DNA of 64,000 nucleotides from Nocardia brasiliensis IFM 10847 (lineage in GTDB: Bacteria; Actinomycetota; Actinomycetes; Mycobacteriales; Mycobacteriaceae): assembly GCF_000710915.1 (NCBI RefSeq), contig NZ_BAUA01000192.1, positions 40,894 through 104,893 on the forward strand, written 5' to 3'. Under the pieces are notes generated by a model. That model was not told the DNA's origin, ran no database searches, and saw nothing but the letters and a program-made list of their open reading frames with translations. Positions within the stretch are counted from its first letter, which is position 1. Each line of letters starts with the position of its first letter. The position numbers were made by a program, and so were the translations under genes. Below are positions 32,325 to 40,469 of this stretch, piece by piece.

Positions 32325-32647
32325 TTCGGCTCGGGCGCGACCGGTGTCTGCCACCGTCCGGTGTTGGCTTGCGCCTCGGCCAGCTGGTGTTGCAATTCAT
32401 CGATCCGGGCGGCCAGCCGAGCCAGCGCCCAGTCCACCTCGCCCGTCTTGTAGCCGCGCACCACCTGCTGGAAGCGCAGGGAGCGGACGTCGGCACCGCT
32501 GATGCCCTCGGCGGGCAGCACGGTCGCGGTGGTCCCCTCCGGCAGCGGGCCCAGCTCCTCGGACCGGCCGAACACCGCACTGGCGAGCAGGAACAGCACC
32601 GCGGCCACCAGACCGACGATCAACACGTACAGCAGTAACGTGAGCAT
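32321..32647 (-). CDS. DivIVA-like small membrane protein (Rv1209-like)
   Basis: 108 residues. A hydrophobic N-terminal helix (about 1-26, LLLYVLIVGLVAAVLFLLAS) is followed by VFGRSEELGPLP and a DivIVA-type segment (about 48-95: ADVRSLRFQQVVRGYKTGEV, DWALARLAARIDELQHQLAE) predicted to form a coiled coil. It matches the position of Rv1209, between gpgS and tag in M. tuberculosis. TAAGCT at 32659-32654 lies 6 nt before the ATG. It heads the operon DivIVA-like, tag, DUF3117, rRNA methyltransferase. Confidence 0.8.
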   Translation of the reverse strand: MLTLLLYVLIVGLVAAVLFLLASAVFGRSEELGPLPEGTTATVLPAEGISGADVRSLRFQQVVRGYKTGEVDWALARLAARIDELQHQLAEAQANTGRWQTPVAPEPK

Positions 32648-32653
32648 GCCGCA

Positions 32654-32659
32654 AGCTTA
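32654..32659 (-). promoter_or_regulatory. -10 box of the DivIVA-like gene, leaderless type
   Basis: TAAGCT on the minus strand ends 6 nt before the ATG at 32647; it would drive the tag operon. Confidence 0.45.
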
Positions 32660-32728
32660 TTGGCACCCACCGACACCGGGCACGCGTCCTCGCGCGGGAA
32701 TCGGACTTCGCGCTGCGAAGGTCGGTGC

Positions 32729-33865
32729 CTACAAATGCCGGGTGGTGTCGATACCCAGGGACATGCCCGCGAGCCCGCGGCGACGGACCGCGAGTTTGTC
32801 GGCGACCGCGAGCAGCGCCTTGGCGGCGGGGGTCTCCGGATCGCGCAGCACGATCGGGTTGCCTTCGTCGCCGGCTTCGCGCACGGCCTGCTCGATCGGG
32901 ATCTGTCCGAGCAGCGGCACCTCGGCGCCGACCGCGCGGGTCAGCCGCTCGGCGACCACCTGCCCGCCGCCCGCGCCGTAGAGCTCCATCCGGCTGCCGT
33001 CGGGCAGATCGAGCCAGGACATGTTCTCCACCACGCCGGCGATCCGCTGCCTGGTCTGCAACGCGATCGCGCCCGCGCGCTCGGCCACCTCGGCGGCCGC
33101 GATCTGCGGGGTGGTGACCACCAGAATCTCCGCGCCGGGGATCAGCTGGGCGATCGAGATGGCGATATCGCCGGTGCCGGGCGGCAGATCGAGCAGCAGC
33201 ACGTCCAGATCGCCCCAGAACACGTCGGCGAGGAACTGCTGCAGCGCCCGGTGCAGCATCGGGCCGCGCCACACCACGGGGGTGTTGCCCTTGGTGAATT
33301 GCGCGATCGAGATCATCTTCACGCCGTGCGCCTGCGGCGGCATGATCATCTTCTCGACCTGGGTCGGGCGGGCGTCGGTGCCGAGCATGCGCGGGATCGA
33401 GTGCCCGTAGATATCGGCGTCGAGCACGCCTACCGAGAGGCCGCGGGCGGCCATGGCGGCGGCGAGATTGACTGTGACGCTCGACTTCCCGACCCCGCCC
33501 TTACCGGACGCGACGGCGTACACCCTGGTCAGCGAGCCGGGTTGGGCGAAGGGGATGACCGGGTCGGCCGAATCGCCGCGCAGCTGCTTGCGCAGGTTGG
33601 TGCGCTGTTCGTCGTTCATCACGTCGAGCTCGACGGTGACCGCGCCGACCCCGGCGACATCGGCGACCGCCTTGGTGACCCGCTGCGTGATCTCGGTGCG
33701 CAGCGGGCAGCCCGCCGTGGTCAGGTAGATCTCGACATGGACGTTGCTGTCGCTGTCGATCGCGATGCTCTTCACCATGCCCAGTTCGGTGATCGGCTTG
33801 CGGATCTCCGGATCGTCGACCTTCGCGAGGGCGCCCCGCACATCCGATTCCGTAACTACTGGCAT
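32729..33865 (-). CDS. mrp: Mrp/ApbC-family P-loop Fe-S cluster carrier
   Basis: 378 residues. The N-terminal MIP18-like domain (1-95) is followed by a deviant Walker A loop SGKGGVGKSS (about 120-129), DADIYGHSIPRML and LPPGTGD (Walker B region). It is an ATPase that transfers Fe-S clusters to apoproteins. The CxxC seen in E. coli Mrp after VVENMS is missing (VVENMSWLDLPDG), as I recall for mycobacterial Mrp (Rv1229c), so cluster binding must differ. TAAAAT 7 nt before the ATG is the best -10 box in the window. Confidence 0.93.
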   Translation of the reverse strand: MPVVTESDVRGALAKVDDPEIRKPITELGMVKSIAIDSDSNVHVEIYLTTAGCPLRTEITQRVTKAVADVAGVGAVTVELDVMNDEQRTNLRKQLRGDSADPVIPFAQPGSLTRVYAVASGKGGVGKSSVTVNLAAAMAARGLSVGVLDADIYGHSIPRMLGTDARPTQVEKMIMPPQAHGVKMISIAQFTKGNTPVVWRGPMLHRALQQFLADVFWGDLDVLLLDLPPGTGDIAISIAQLIPGAEILVVTTPQIAAAEVAERAGAIALQTRQRIAGVVENMSWLDLPDGSRMELYGAGGGQVVAERLTRAVGAEVPLLGQIPIEQAVREAGDEGNPIVLRDPETPAAKALLAVADKLAVRRRGLAGMSLGIDTTRHL

Positions 33866-33872
33866 GGCAGGA

Positions 33873-33878
33873 ATTTTA
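33873..33878 (-). promoter_or_regulatory. -10 box of mrp, leaderless type
   Basis: TAAAAT on the minus strand, 7 nt before the ATG at 33865. A TTGACA lies only 4 nt upstream of it and cannot be its -35 element. Confidence 0.5.
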
Positions 33879-33884
33879 GGCGTG

Positions 33885-34736
33885 TCAAATTTTGGGCAGA
33901 TCCCCGGGCCGGGGTGCGACGCCGTTGGCGTAGGAGGTCTCCCAGGCCATGACGTTCGCGACGTAGGCCATCGAGTTGTTGTAGCGCAGGATCGCCTTGG
34001 ACTGCTGGGACAGGTCGCGCATGTTCAAACCGCCGTCGCACAGGTACTTTCCGGCGGTCAGCGCCGCGTCGAAGAGGTTCTGCGGATCGGCGATGCCGTC
34101 GCCGTTGCCGTCGGCCGCGTAGTGCTTCCACGTCTGCGGCAGGAACTGCATCGGCCCGATCGCGCGGTCGTAGCCGGCCAGGCCGTCCAGCTCACCGTCG
34201 TCCGAATCGCGAATCACGTTGTTGCCGTAGAGCGATCCGTCGAGCACGGGTCCGTAGACCGGGGTGAGCGAATTGCCGTCGCCGTCGGCCTTGCCGCCGT
34301 AGTCGTGGGTGGACTCGACCCGCCCGATGCCGGCCAGCATGGTCCACGGCATATTGCACGTGGGGTTCTCGGCACCGAGCACCCGCTCGGCGTTCTGATA
34401 GGCGGCGACCGCGATGCCCGGCACGCCCATCGGGCCGGCGGGCAGGTCCGCCTTCTGCCTACCTTCCGGCAGCGCAACGGTTTTCACGATCGGCGGCGGT
34501 GCGACCCGCTGCTGCGCCATGGCGTGCATGACGAATTCGATCGGCTCCTCGCCGGGCTTGGCGCCCAGCGCGTTCTCATCCCCCGGGAGCTGCTGGACCG
34601 CCGCGGCGGCATGAGTCCCATTTCCCACATCGGACGCGGCGCCGACGGCCGTGAGGCCAGCGGGAACCAAACCGGTAAGTGCAAGAACCGAACTGCGCCG
34701 GATGGTGACAGTCGGTGGTTTTCGGTGACGTCCCAC
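33885..34736 (-). CDS. Secreted lytic murein transglycosylase (Rv1230c-like)
   Basis: 283 residues. A signal-peptide-like region (about 12-40, SSVLALTGLVPAGLTAVGAA) is followed by a lytic transglycosylase domain: MLAGIGRVESTH (catalytic Glu), IGPMQFLPQTWKHYAADGNG, DPQNLFDAALTAGKYLC and ILRYNNSMAYVANV. It cleaves peptidoglycan glycan strands outside the cell. The GTG at 34736 has GGAGGG 10 nt upstream; a TTG six codons earlier overlaps that site. It is a paralogue of the next gene on the same strand and sits next to mrp, as in Rv1229c-Rv1230c. Confidence 0.88.
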   Translation of the reverse strand: MGRHRKPPTVTIRRSSVLALTGLVPAGLTAVGAASDVGNGTHAAAAVQQLPGDENALGAKPGEEPIEFVMHAMAQQRVAPPPIVKTVALPEGRQKADLPAGPMGVPGIAVAAYQNAERVLGAENPTCNMPWTMLAGIGRVESTHDYGGKADGDGNSLTPVYGPVLDGSLYGNNVIRDSDDGELDGLAGYDRAIGPMQFLPQTWKHYAADGNGDGIADPQNLFDAALTAGKYLCDGGLNMRDLSQQSKAILRYNNSMAYVANVMAWETSYANGVAPRPGDLPKI

Positions 34737-34849
34737 TGTGCGGTGACCCTCCAATGGCTCGTGTGAGCCCTTCGTGATCTGACGAAGAGAAGGCTACCGC
34801 ATTCGAGACCTGTTTGTTACTCCTTCGTGACCTGTCCCGATGTGTATTT

Positions 34850-36334
34850 TCAGCCCTGCGGGGCAGGCAACGGGATCACGACCCCGAACGGCAGCGTGAT
34901 GCCGGGCGGCTGGGTCGGTGCGGCTGCGGGGGCAGGCGCGGGCGGCGGGTCGCCCGCGACCGTGGGTGCGGACTCGACCGCGACCGTGGGCGCCGATTCC
35001 GGGCCCGGCTGGGCCTGCTCGGGCGCCTGCGCCTGCTGCTGCGGAGCCTGGGTCTGCTGCTGGGCTTCGGGGCCCACGGGCGGCGTCGTGCAGACCGGTG
35101 CGACCGGCGCGACGGCCTGTTCCTGATGCGCCGGGTCCACGGCCGGATCCGGGAGCGCCGGATCCTTGGGCGCCGCCACGCCCGCGCCGAAGGTCTGCTC
35201 GGGCGCGCCGGGCACCGCGACGGTCGGAGCCGGGTCGCCCGGGCGCGGCATCGGCGCCGGAACCGTCACCGGGTCACAGGGATTGAGCGGCTTCGGCGGC
35301 GGCGGGCAGAAGATGCCGCAGGGGATCGGGGGCAGGCCAGGGATGTTGATCATCACCTCGGTCGGCGTCGGCGCGGCCGGGGTGGTGGCGGTGGTCTCCG
35401 GCGCCGAGCGCGGCGACGTGTAGGTCACCTTCGTGGTGTCGACGGCCTGCATGTCCGCCACCTGGATCGGGGCGCTGCCCGGCGGGATGATGTCCGGGGC
35501 GATGGTCACCTGGGTCGGCGAGCCGCCGGTGCGGTACGCCGCCGCCCAGCTGAGCACGTTCGCCGCGTAGGCGGTCGAGTTGTTGTAGCGCAGCACGGCG
35601 CGCAGTTCCTGCGCCTGGTCGCGCAGGTCGAGCCCGCCGGAGCACAGGTACTTGGCGGCGCCGAGTGCGGCGTCGAAGACATTGTTGGGGTCGGCGACGC
35701 CGTCGCCGTTGCCGTCGGCCGCGTACTGGGACCAGGTGCCGGGAAGAAACTGCATGGGTCCGACCGCGCGCACGTAACCGCCGCTGGCGGCCTTGATGAT
35801 CTCGTTGCCGGGCAGGGTGCCGTCCAGCGCGGGCCCGTAGATCGGGGTGACCGTGGTGCCCGCGGCATCGGTGCGGCCGCCGCCGGCGTGACCCGACTCG
35901 ATCCGGCCGATGCCCGCCAGCAGGCTCCAGGAAAGCCCGCAACCAGGGGTGGAGGATTCCATCGCGAGCTCGGCGTTGCGGTACGCGGCGAGCACGATCT
36001 CCGGGATGCCGAGCGCTCCGCCGACCAGGGGGAGCGAGATCTCCTGTAGTGGGATCGTGCCGGCGAACGGCGCGGTGCCGTTGGCGGATGGTGTCATAGC
36101 TCGAAGTTTGCGGGGAACGTCCTGAGTGACCGGAAGGAGGCCGACTGTCCGAGACAGACCGGTCTGGCCCGCGCTGTCCGAGCTACCGGAATTTGCTGGG
36201 TTTGTGGACGCGGCCAACAAAGCCTCCGGGGCTTTGGGCGTAGTGCTCGAGGAGGAGAGGTTGGCGGCCGAGCCACTGGCCACGAGACCAGCTACGACCA
36301 GGGCCGAGACGGTTATCGGGGTAGAAATTCGCAT
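34850..36334 (-). CDS. Lytic murein transglycosylase with long Pro/Ala/Gln tail
   Basis: 494 residues. Signal peptide (1-24, ITVSALVVAGLVASGSAA), a linker, the transglycosylase domain (about 105-270: LLAGIGRIESGHAGGG, VGPMQFLPGTWSQYAADGNG, LRYNNSTAYAANVLSW), then about 220 residues of Pro/Ala/Thr/Gln-rich tail including CGIFCPPPPKPLNPC and a near-duplicated ESAPTVAVESAPTVAGD. The domain aligns with the neighbouring 283-residue protein, indicating tandem duplication followed by tail growth. The tail may span the cell wall or place the enzyme in it; that is inference. Confidence 0.88.
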   Translation of the reverse strand: MRISTPITVSALVVAGLVASGSAANLSSSSTTPKAPEALLAASTNPANSGSSDSAGQTGLSRTVGLLPVTQDVPRKLRAMTPSANGTAPFAGTIPLQEISLPLVGGALGIPEIVLAAYRNAELAMESSTPGCGLSWSLLAGIGRIESGHAGGGRTDAAGTTVTPIYGPALDGTLPGNEIIKAASGGYVRAVGPMQFLPGTWSQYAADGNGDGVADPNNVFDAALGAAKYLCSGGLDLRDQAQELRAVLRYNNSTAYAANVLSWAAAYRTGGSPTQVTIAPDIIPPGSAPIQVADMQAVDTTKVTYTSPRSAPETTATTPAAPTPTEVMINIPGLPPIPCGIFCPPPPKPLNPCDPVTVPAPMPRPGDPAPTVAVPGAPEQTFGAGVAAPKDPALPDPAVDPAHQEQAVAPVAPVCTTPPVGPEAQQQTQAPQQQAQAPEQAQPGPESAPTVAVESAPTVAGDPPPAPAPAAAPTQPPGITLPFGVVIPLPAPQG

Positions 36335-36463
36335 TCGGCCACACCAATCCTCTACGTCGTGGAAGCGGCTGCGGTGGGGTGCCCGCGAGGGTCGGATTCC
36401 CGTCCTCGCCCAGTCCCTGGACTGCCGCCGCTCAGGACAACGCTGTCCAGGTTACCCACCAGT

Positions 36464-36498
36464 CAGGTAGTTGTTCGCATTTCCAGCAGGTAGTTGTT
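36464..36498. repeat. 12-bp direct repeat, 23-bp period, upstream of the tailed transglycosylase
   Basis: CAGGTAGTTGTT occurs at 36464-36475 and 36487-36498, about 130-165 bp before the start codon. One copy per roughly two DNA turns is compatible with a response-regulator tandem site. Confidence 0.5.
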
Positions 36499-36510
36499 AC
36501 GTAATCCCGG

Positions 36511-37074
36511 TCAATCGTCAGCTACAGGCGGCGAAACCGGGACCGGAGCCTGCTTTCGGGCGGAGTTCTTCTTGCGTCTAGGCTTCTCGGCGCCTGCGCC
36601 TTCGATCCGATCGAGTATCTCCTTCAGCTCCTCCAATTCCCTGCGCAGATAGTCGCGAGTCGCCACTTCGCCGACCGCGATCCGCAGTGAGGCGAGTTCG
36701 CGGGCGAGAAATTCGGTGTCCGCCTTGGTCTGCGCGGCCCGCATCCGGTCTTCCTCCAGCGAGACCCGATCTCGATTGTCCTGCCGGTTCTGGGCCAGCA
36801 GGATCAACGGCGCGGCGTAGGCCGCCTGGGTCGAGAACGCCAGATTCAACAGAATGAAGGGGTACGGATCCCAGCGCAACGCGACGACCGAAACATTTAA
36901 CGCGATCCAAACAACCACGACGATGGTCTGAATGGCCAGGTAGCGACCGGTGCCGAGGAAGCGGGCGACCCGTTCGCTGCTGCGCGCGAGCGCCTCGGCA
37001 TCCCAGTCGATCCGGAACCGGCCCTCGACCGGCGTCTCCAGCCGTTGCCGGGCACCGCCGGGTTTCTCACTCAT
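36511..37074 (-). CDS. DUF1003 membrane protein (Rv1231c-like)
   Basis: 187 residues. Two membrane helices (about 46-68, IQTIVVVVWIALNVSVVAL; about 73-97, ILLNLAFSTQAAYAAPLILLA) with NRQDNRDR after them are the DUF1003 signature. A long charged coiled-coil region (about 100-165) and a Lys/Arg-Pro tail follow. The function is unknown. The ATG at 37074 overlaps the end of the upstream MgtE_N/CBS gene by 8 nt (ATGAGTGA), so the pair is coupled, as in Rv1232c-Rv1231c. Confidence 0.88.
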   Translation of the reverse strand: MSEKPGGARQRLETPVEGRFRIDWDAEALARSSERVARFLGTGRYLAIQTIVVVVWIALNVSVVALRWDPYPFILLNLAFSTQAAYAAPLILLAQNRQDNRDRVSLEEDRMRAAQTKADTEFLARELASLRIAVGEVATRDYLRRELEELKEILDRIEGAGAEKPRRKKNSARKQAPVPVSPPVADD

Positions 37075-38353
37075 GTCCCGGTACCCCCTCGTGCAGCTCT
37101 TGCTGGTCGCGCCAGTCGTCGGGTAGCAGATGGTCCAGCACGTCGTCGACGCTGACCGCGCCGAGCAGATGGTTCTCGTCGTCCACCACCGGCCCACAGA
37201 CCAGGTTGTAGGTGGCGAAGTAGCGGGTCACCGCGGTCAGCGGGACGTCGGGCCGCAGCGGGGCCAGATCCGCGTCGAGGATGCCGCCGATCAGATGGGC
37301 CGGCGGTTCCCGCAGCAGCTGCTGGATATGCACCGAACCCAGATATCTTCCCGTCGGCGTGGCGGTCGGCGGGCGGACCACGAACACCATCGAGGCCAGC
37401 GCGGGCGTCAGGTCCGGGTTGCGCACCCGGGCCAGCGCCTCGGCGACCGTGGTGGACGGGGTCAGGATCACCGGCTTGGGCGTCATCAGACCGCCCGCGC
37501 TGTACGGGGAATGCTCGAGCAGCCGGCGGACCGGTTCGGACTCCTCCGGGTCCATCAGCGCCAGCAGTGATTCGGCCTCGCCGACGGGCAGTTCGCCGAG
37601 CAGGTCGGCCGCGTCGTCGGGGTCCATCGCCTCCAGCACGTCGGCCGCCCGGCGCACCTCCAGCCGGCCGAGCAGCGCGACCTGCTCGTCGTCGGGGAGT
37701 TCCTGTACGACATCGGCCAGGCGTTCGTCGTCCAGTGCGACCGCCACCTCCAACCGGCGCTTCTCCGGCAGTTCGCGCAGCAGGTGCGCGACATCGGCGG
37801 GCCGCATGCCCTCGAACTGCTCCAGTAGTTGGGTGACGTCCTGGCCCGGCCTGCCGATCTCGTAGGGCGTCAAGCCGGCGACATGAATCCAGTCCACCAC
37901 GTGCACGGTCCGGCGGCGGCCGAGCCTGCGATGCCCGCGCACCGCGACCCGGTTCACCCGCCAGTCCCTGGTGCGGGTCAGTTCGATGCCGAGATCGACC
38001 ACGAAGACGTCCACCCCGTGCAGGTCGGGCAGGTCGGGATCTTCCACGCGCACCGACGAATCCACGATCTGCGCGAGGGCGAGCAACTCGCCCGGGCGTT
38101 GATTGAACCGGCGCAGGCTCACCGTGCCGGTATTGAGCGTGACCACTCCCGGCTCGATCGCGGTGACCCGCAGCATGGGCACGAAAATGCGGCGCCGGGT
38201 TGGCAATTCGACGACGAGGCCGTGCACCCGGGGCTGCTGGCGGTCGTAGCGGATGGCCACGACGACGTCGCGGACCCGGCCGATAGACTCGCCGTCCGGC
38301 CCCAACACCACCAGGCCGGCCAGCCTGGCGACGTACACCCTGGTAGCTGCCAT
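37067..38353 (-). CDS. PRC-barrel/MgtE_N/CBS-domain cytoplasmic protein (Rv1232c-like)
   Basis: 428 residues. An N-terminal PRC-barrel-like segment (about 8-80, GLVVLGPDGESIGRVRDVVV), a second such unit (about 90-160), an MgtE_N superhelical domain (about 165-275, MRPADVAHLLRELPEKRRLE and DPDDAADLLGELP) and a CBS pair (about 285-415). The MgtE membrane channel is missing, so it is a Mg2+/nucleotide-sensing protein rather than a transporter; its partner may be DUF1003 or CorA nearby. TAGCCT 7 nt before the ATG at 38353 fixes the start and rejects the very long frame upstream. Confidence 0.88.
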   Translation of the reverse strand: MAATRVYVARLAGLVVLGPDGESIGRVRDVVVAIRYDRQQPRVHGLVVELPTRRRIFVPMLRVTAIEPGVVTLNTGTVSLRRFNQRPGELLALAQIVDSSVRVEDPDLPDLHGVDVFVVDLGIELTRTRDWRVNRVAVRGHRRLGRRRTVHVVDWIHVAGLTPYEIGRPGQDVTQLLEQFEGMRPADVAHLLRELPEKRRLEVAVALDDERLADVVQELPDDEQVALLGRLEVRRAADVLEAMDPDDAADLLGELPVGEAESLLALMDPEESEPVRRLLEHSPYSAGGLMTPKPVILTPSTTVAEALARVRNPDLTPALASMVFVVRPPTATPTGRYLGSVHIQQLLREPPAHLIGGILDADLAPLRPDVPLTAVTRYFATYNLVCGPVVDDENHLLGAVSVDDVLDHLLPDDWRDQQELHEGVPGHE

Positions 38354-38360
38354 GCTTGCC

Positions 38361-38366
38361 AGGCTA
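38361..38366 (-). promoter_or_regulatory. -10 box of the MgtE_N/CBS gene, leaderless type
   Basis: TAGCCT on the minus strand, 7 nt before the ATG at 38353. Same hexamer as at tatB. Confidence 0.45.
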
Positions 38367-38404
38367 GAGGTTCGGGGCCGGGTGACGTACCCGCGCCACG
38401 ATCG

Positions 38405-39373
38405 ATGGGAGTGATCTTGAAGCCGCGCCGCTCGGTGCTCGCCTGTCCCGGCAGCAACAAGAAGATGATCGACAAGGCCAAGGGGCTGCCCGTCGACGAG
38501 GTTTTCCTCGATCTGGAGGATGCCGTCGCGCCCGCCGCGAAAGCCGAGGCGCGCGCGAATATCGTGGCGGCGCTCAACGATTCCGACTGGGGTACGCAAC
38601 TGCGCGTGGTCCGGGTCAACGACTGGACGACCGCGTGGACCTACGCGGACGTGATCACGGTGGTGGAGGGAGCGGGCGCGCACCTGGACGCCATCCTGCT
38701 GCCCAAGGTGACCGACGCCGGTCAGGTTCGCGCCCTCGATCTGCTGCTCACCCAGTTGGAAAAGGTGTGCGGACTGCAAGAGGGCCGGATCGGCATCGAG
38801 CCGCAGCTGGAGAACGCACTCGGCCTGCGCAATATCGACGAGATCGCCACCGCGAGCCCGCGGGTGCAGGCGCTGGTGTTCGGTCCCGCCGACTTCATGG
38901 CCAGCCTCAACATGCGCACCCTGGTGGTCGGTGAGCAGCCGGAGGGCTACGACACCGGCGACGCCTATCACCACATCCTGATGACCATCCTGCTCACCGC
39001 CCGCGCGCACGGGTTGCAGGCGATCGACGGCCCCTACCTGCAGATCCGCGACGTGGACGGATTCCGGCGGGCCGCCGGGCGCACCGCGGCGCTCGGGTTC
39101 GACGGCAAGTGGGTGCTGCATCCCGGGCAGATCGCGGCCGCCAACGAGATCTTCAGCCCGCGCCAATCCGATTACGACCGGGCCGAACTGATCCTGGACG
39201 CGTACGCTTATCACACCTCGGCCGAGGGCGGCGCCCGCGGCGCGGTCATGCTCGGCGACGAGATGATCGATGAGGCGAGCGCGAAGATGGCCCGGGTGAT
39301 CGCCGACAAGGGCCGGGCCGCGGCAATGACACGGACCACGCGTTTCAGTCCACCCGGAAACCGGGCGGAATAG
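38405..39373 (+). CDS. HpcH/HpaI-family CoA-ester lyase (CitE/malyl-CoA lyase-like)
   Basis: 322 residues. RRSVLACPGSNKKMIDKAKG (about 8-27), DEVFLDLEDAVAP (31-43; metal-binding acid residues), RVNDW (about 70) and GIEPQLENALGL (the catalytic Glu region, about 130-141) are the signatures of malyl-CoA/beta-methylmalyl-CoA/citramalyl-CoA lyases. It splits or condenses a 3-hydroxyacyl-CoA with glyoxylate or pyruvate chemistry; the exact substrate is unknown. The ATG at 38405 is divergent from the MgtE_N/CBS gene. The next gene begins 13 nt downstream, so they are probably co-transcribed. Confidence 0.86.
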   Translation: MGVILKPRRSVLACPGSNKKMIDKAKGLPVDEVFLDLEDAVAPAAKAEARANIVAALNDSDWGTQLRVVRVNDWTTAWTYADVITVVEGAGAHLDAILLPKVTDAGQVRALDLLLTQLEKVCGLQEGRIGIEPQLENALGLRNIDEIATASPRVQALVFGPADFMASLNMRTLVVGEQPEGYDTGDAYHHILMTILLTARAHGLQAIDGPYLQIRDVDGFRRAAGRTAALGFDGKWVLHPGQIAAANEIFSPRQSDYDRAELILDAYAYHTSAEGGARGAVMLGDEMIDEASAKMARVIADKGRAAAMTRTTRFSPPGNRAE

Positions 39374-39385
39374 CAGAATAGAGAC

Positions 39386-39877
39386 ATGACGAATCCCTTG
39401 GGGAACTCGAATCGCGGACGGCAGGGCCTGCCGACGCCGCCGTCCGGCTGGCCGGTCGGCTCCTATCCCACCTATGCCGAGGCACAGAAGGCGGTCGACT
39501 TCCTCGCCGACGGTCAGTTCCCGGTGCAGGACGTGACCATCGTCGGCGTCGATCTGATGCAGGTCGAGCGGGTGCTCTATCGGTTGACCTGGGGCAAGGT
39601 CATCGGCGGCGGTGTGGTGAGCGGGGCCTGGCTCGGCCTGTTCCTCGGTCTGCTGCTGAGCCTGTTCACCACCAACGGCGCGTTCGGCCCGCTGCTGGTC
39701 GGTCTGGTCGGCGGCATCATCTTCGGTGTCATCTCCACCTCGATCCCGTACGCGGCGACCAAGGGGCAGCGCGACTTCGCCTCCACCATGCAGTTGGTGG
39801 CCGGGCGCTACGACGTGCTGTGCGATCCGAAGTCGGCCGAGCAGGCGCGGGACATGCTGGCGCGGCTGGCCATCTGA
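39386..39877 (+). CDS. YflT-like general stress membrane protein (Rv1234-like)
   Basis: 163 residues. The N-terminal general-stress motif GSYPTYAEAQKAVDFLADGQ (about 25-44) with VQDVTIVGVDL is followed by two Gly-rich membrane helices (about 70-92, IGGGVVSGAWLGLFLGLLLS; about 100-120, GPLLVGLVGGIIFGVISTS) and a soluble C-terminus. It matches Rv1234. The function is unknown; older annotations as a magnesium transporter rest on this family name only. The SUFU-domain gene starts 4 nt after its stop. Confidence 0.82.
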   Translation: MTNPLGNSNRGRQGLPTPPSGWPVGSYPTYAEAQKAVDFLADGQFPVQDVTIVGVDLMQVERVLYRLTWGKVIGGGVVSGAWLGLFLGLLLSLFTTNGAFGPLLVGLVGGIIFGVISTSIPYAATKGQRDFASTMQLVAGRYDVLCDPKSAEQARDMLARLAI

Positions 39878-39880
39878 CGC

Positions 39881-40462
39881 ATGGGTGTGGTGGAGACGGT
39901 CCGCACCGGTGTGCTCGACCATTTCGGTGTGGCGGCGACCGGCGTCGATTCGGCGTCGGTGACATTCCTGGGTTTGGAGCCGATCGAGATCCTGCGGATC
40001 GTCGGCGACGATGTGGTGCACTACGCGACGGTGGGCGGGTCTCGTCATCCGATGACCGATCCCGCTGCGCTGCTTGCCGACCCGGTGCGCGGGCCCCGGG
40101 CCGAACTGGTGCTCACCTTGCGGGCGGGTACCGGTGCGGCCTCGGGCCTGGCGAAGACGCTCGGCGTGCTCGCCGCCGCGCCCGCGGTGGAAGGCGTTGT
40201 GCTGCAAGCGGACGCGCTGATGGACCTGGGCGAACCGATGTGGCACAACGCGCCGTTCACCGCGGTTCTCTTGGGCGACAGCGGGATTCCTGAAGTGGCG
40301 CTGCCCGAGCCCGCGGAGCCGGTTCGCTATTTCGCGGTCACGCCCGTGACCGCCACCGAGGCGGCTTGGGTGCGGGTGCGTGGTGCCCAGGCGCTGCGCG
40401 AGGCGTGGGCCGAGGCGGGTATCGATGTGCGCGACCCCGGTCGCGGCGCGGCGAGCCTCTGA
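39881..40462 (+). CDS. Suppressor-of-fused (SUFU) domain protein
   Basis: 193 residues that resemble the bacterial SUFU-domain family: EPIEILRIVGDDVVHYATVG, then GPRAELVLTLRAG (the typical RxELxL core), WHNAPFTAVLL and YFAVTPVTATEAAWVRVRGA. Bacterial SUFU proteins are common immunity proteins in polymorphic toxin systems, but no toxin gene is adjacent. It begins 4 nt after the stress protein stop and converges with corA 8 nt away. In M. tuberculosis this slot between Rv1234 and corA is taken by lpqY-sugABC. Confidence 0.75.
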   Translation: MGVVETVRTGVLDHFGVAATGVDSASVTFLGLEPIEILRIVGDDVVHYATVGGSRHPMTDPAALLADPVRGPRAELVLTLRAGTGAASGLAKTLGVLAAAPAVEGVVLQADALMDLGEPMWHNAPFTAVLLGDSGIPEVALPEPAEPVRYFAVTPVTATEAAWVRVRGAQALREAWAEAGIDVRDPGRGAASL

Positions 40463-40469
40463 TCCCGCC

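Noticed and set aside
36335..36463. Possible c-di-AMP (ydaO) riboswitch before the tailed transglycosylase
   Set aside because: Such riboswitches precede cell-wall hydrolases in actinobacteria, but I cannot find the conserved GGGGAACC and CAGCTAACC-type blocks in the leader.
37067..40246. Continuous 1059-codon minus-strand ORF covering the MgtE_N/CBS gene and the region antisense to the CoA-lyase and stress genes
   Set aside because: Only the last 428 codons have family matches, and a -10 box with ATG marks their start. The rest is antisense to two clear plus-strand genes.
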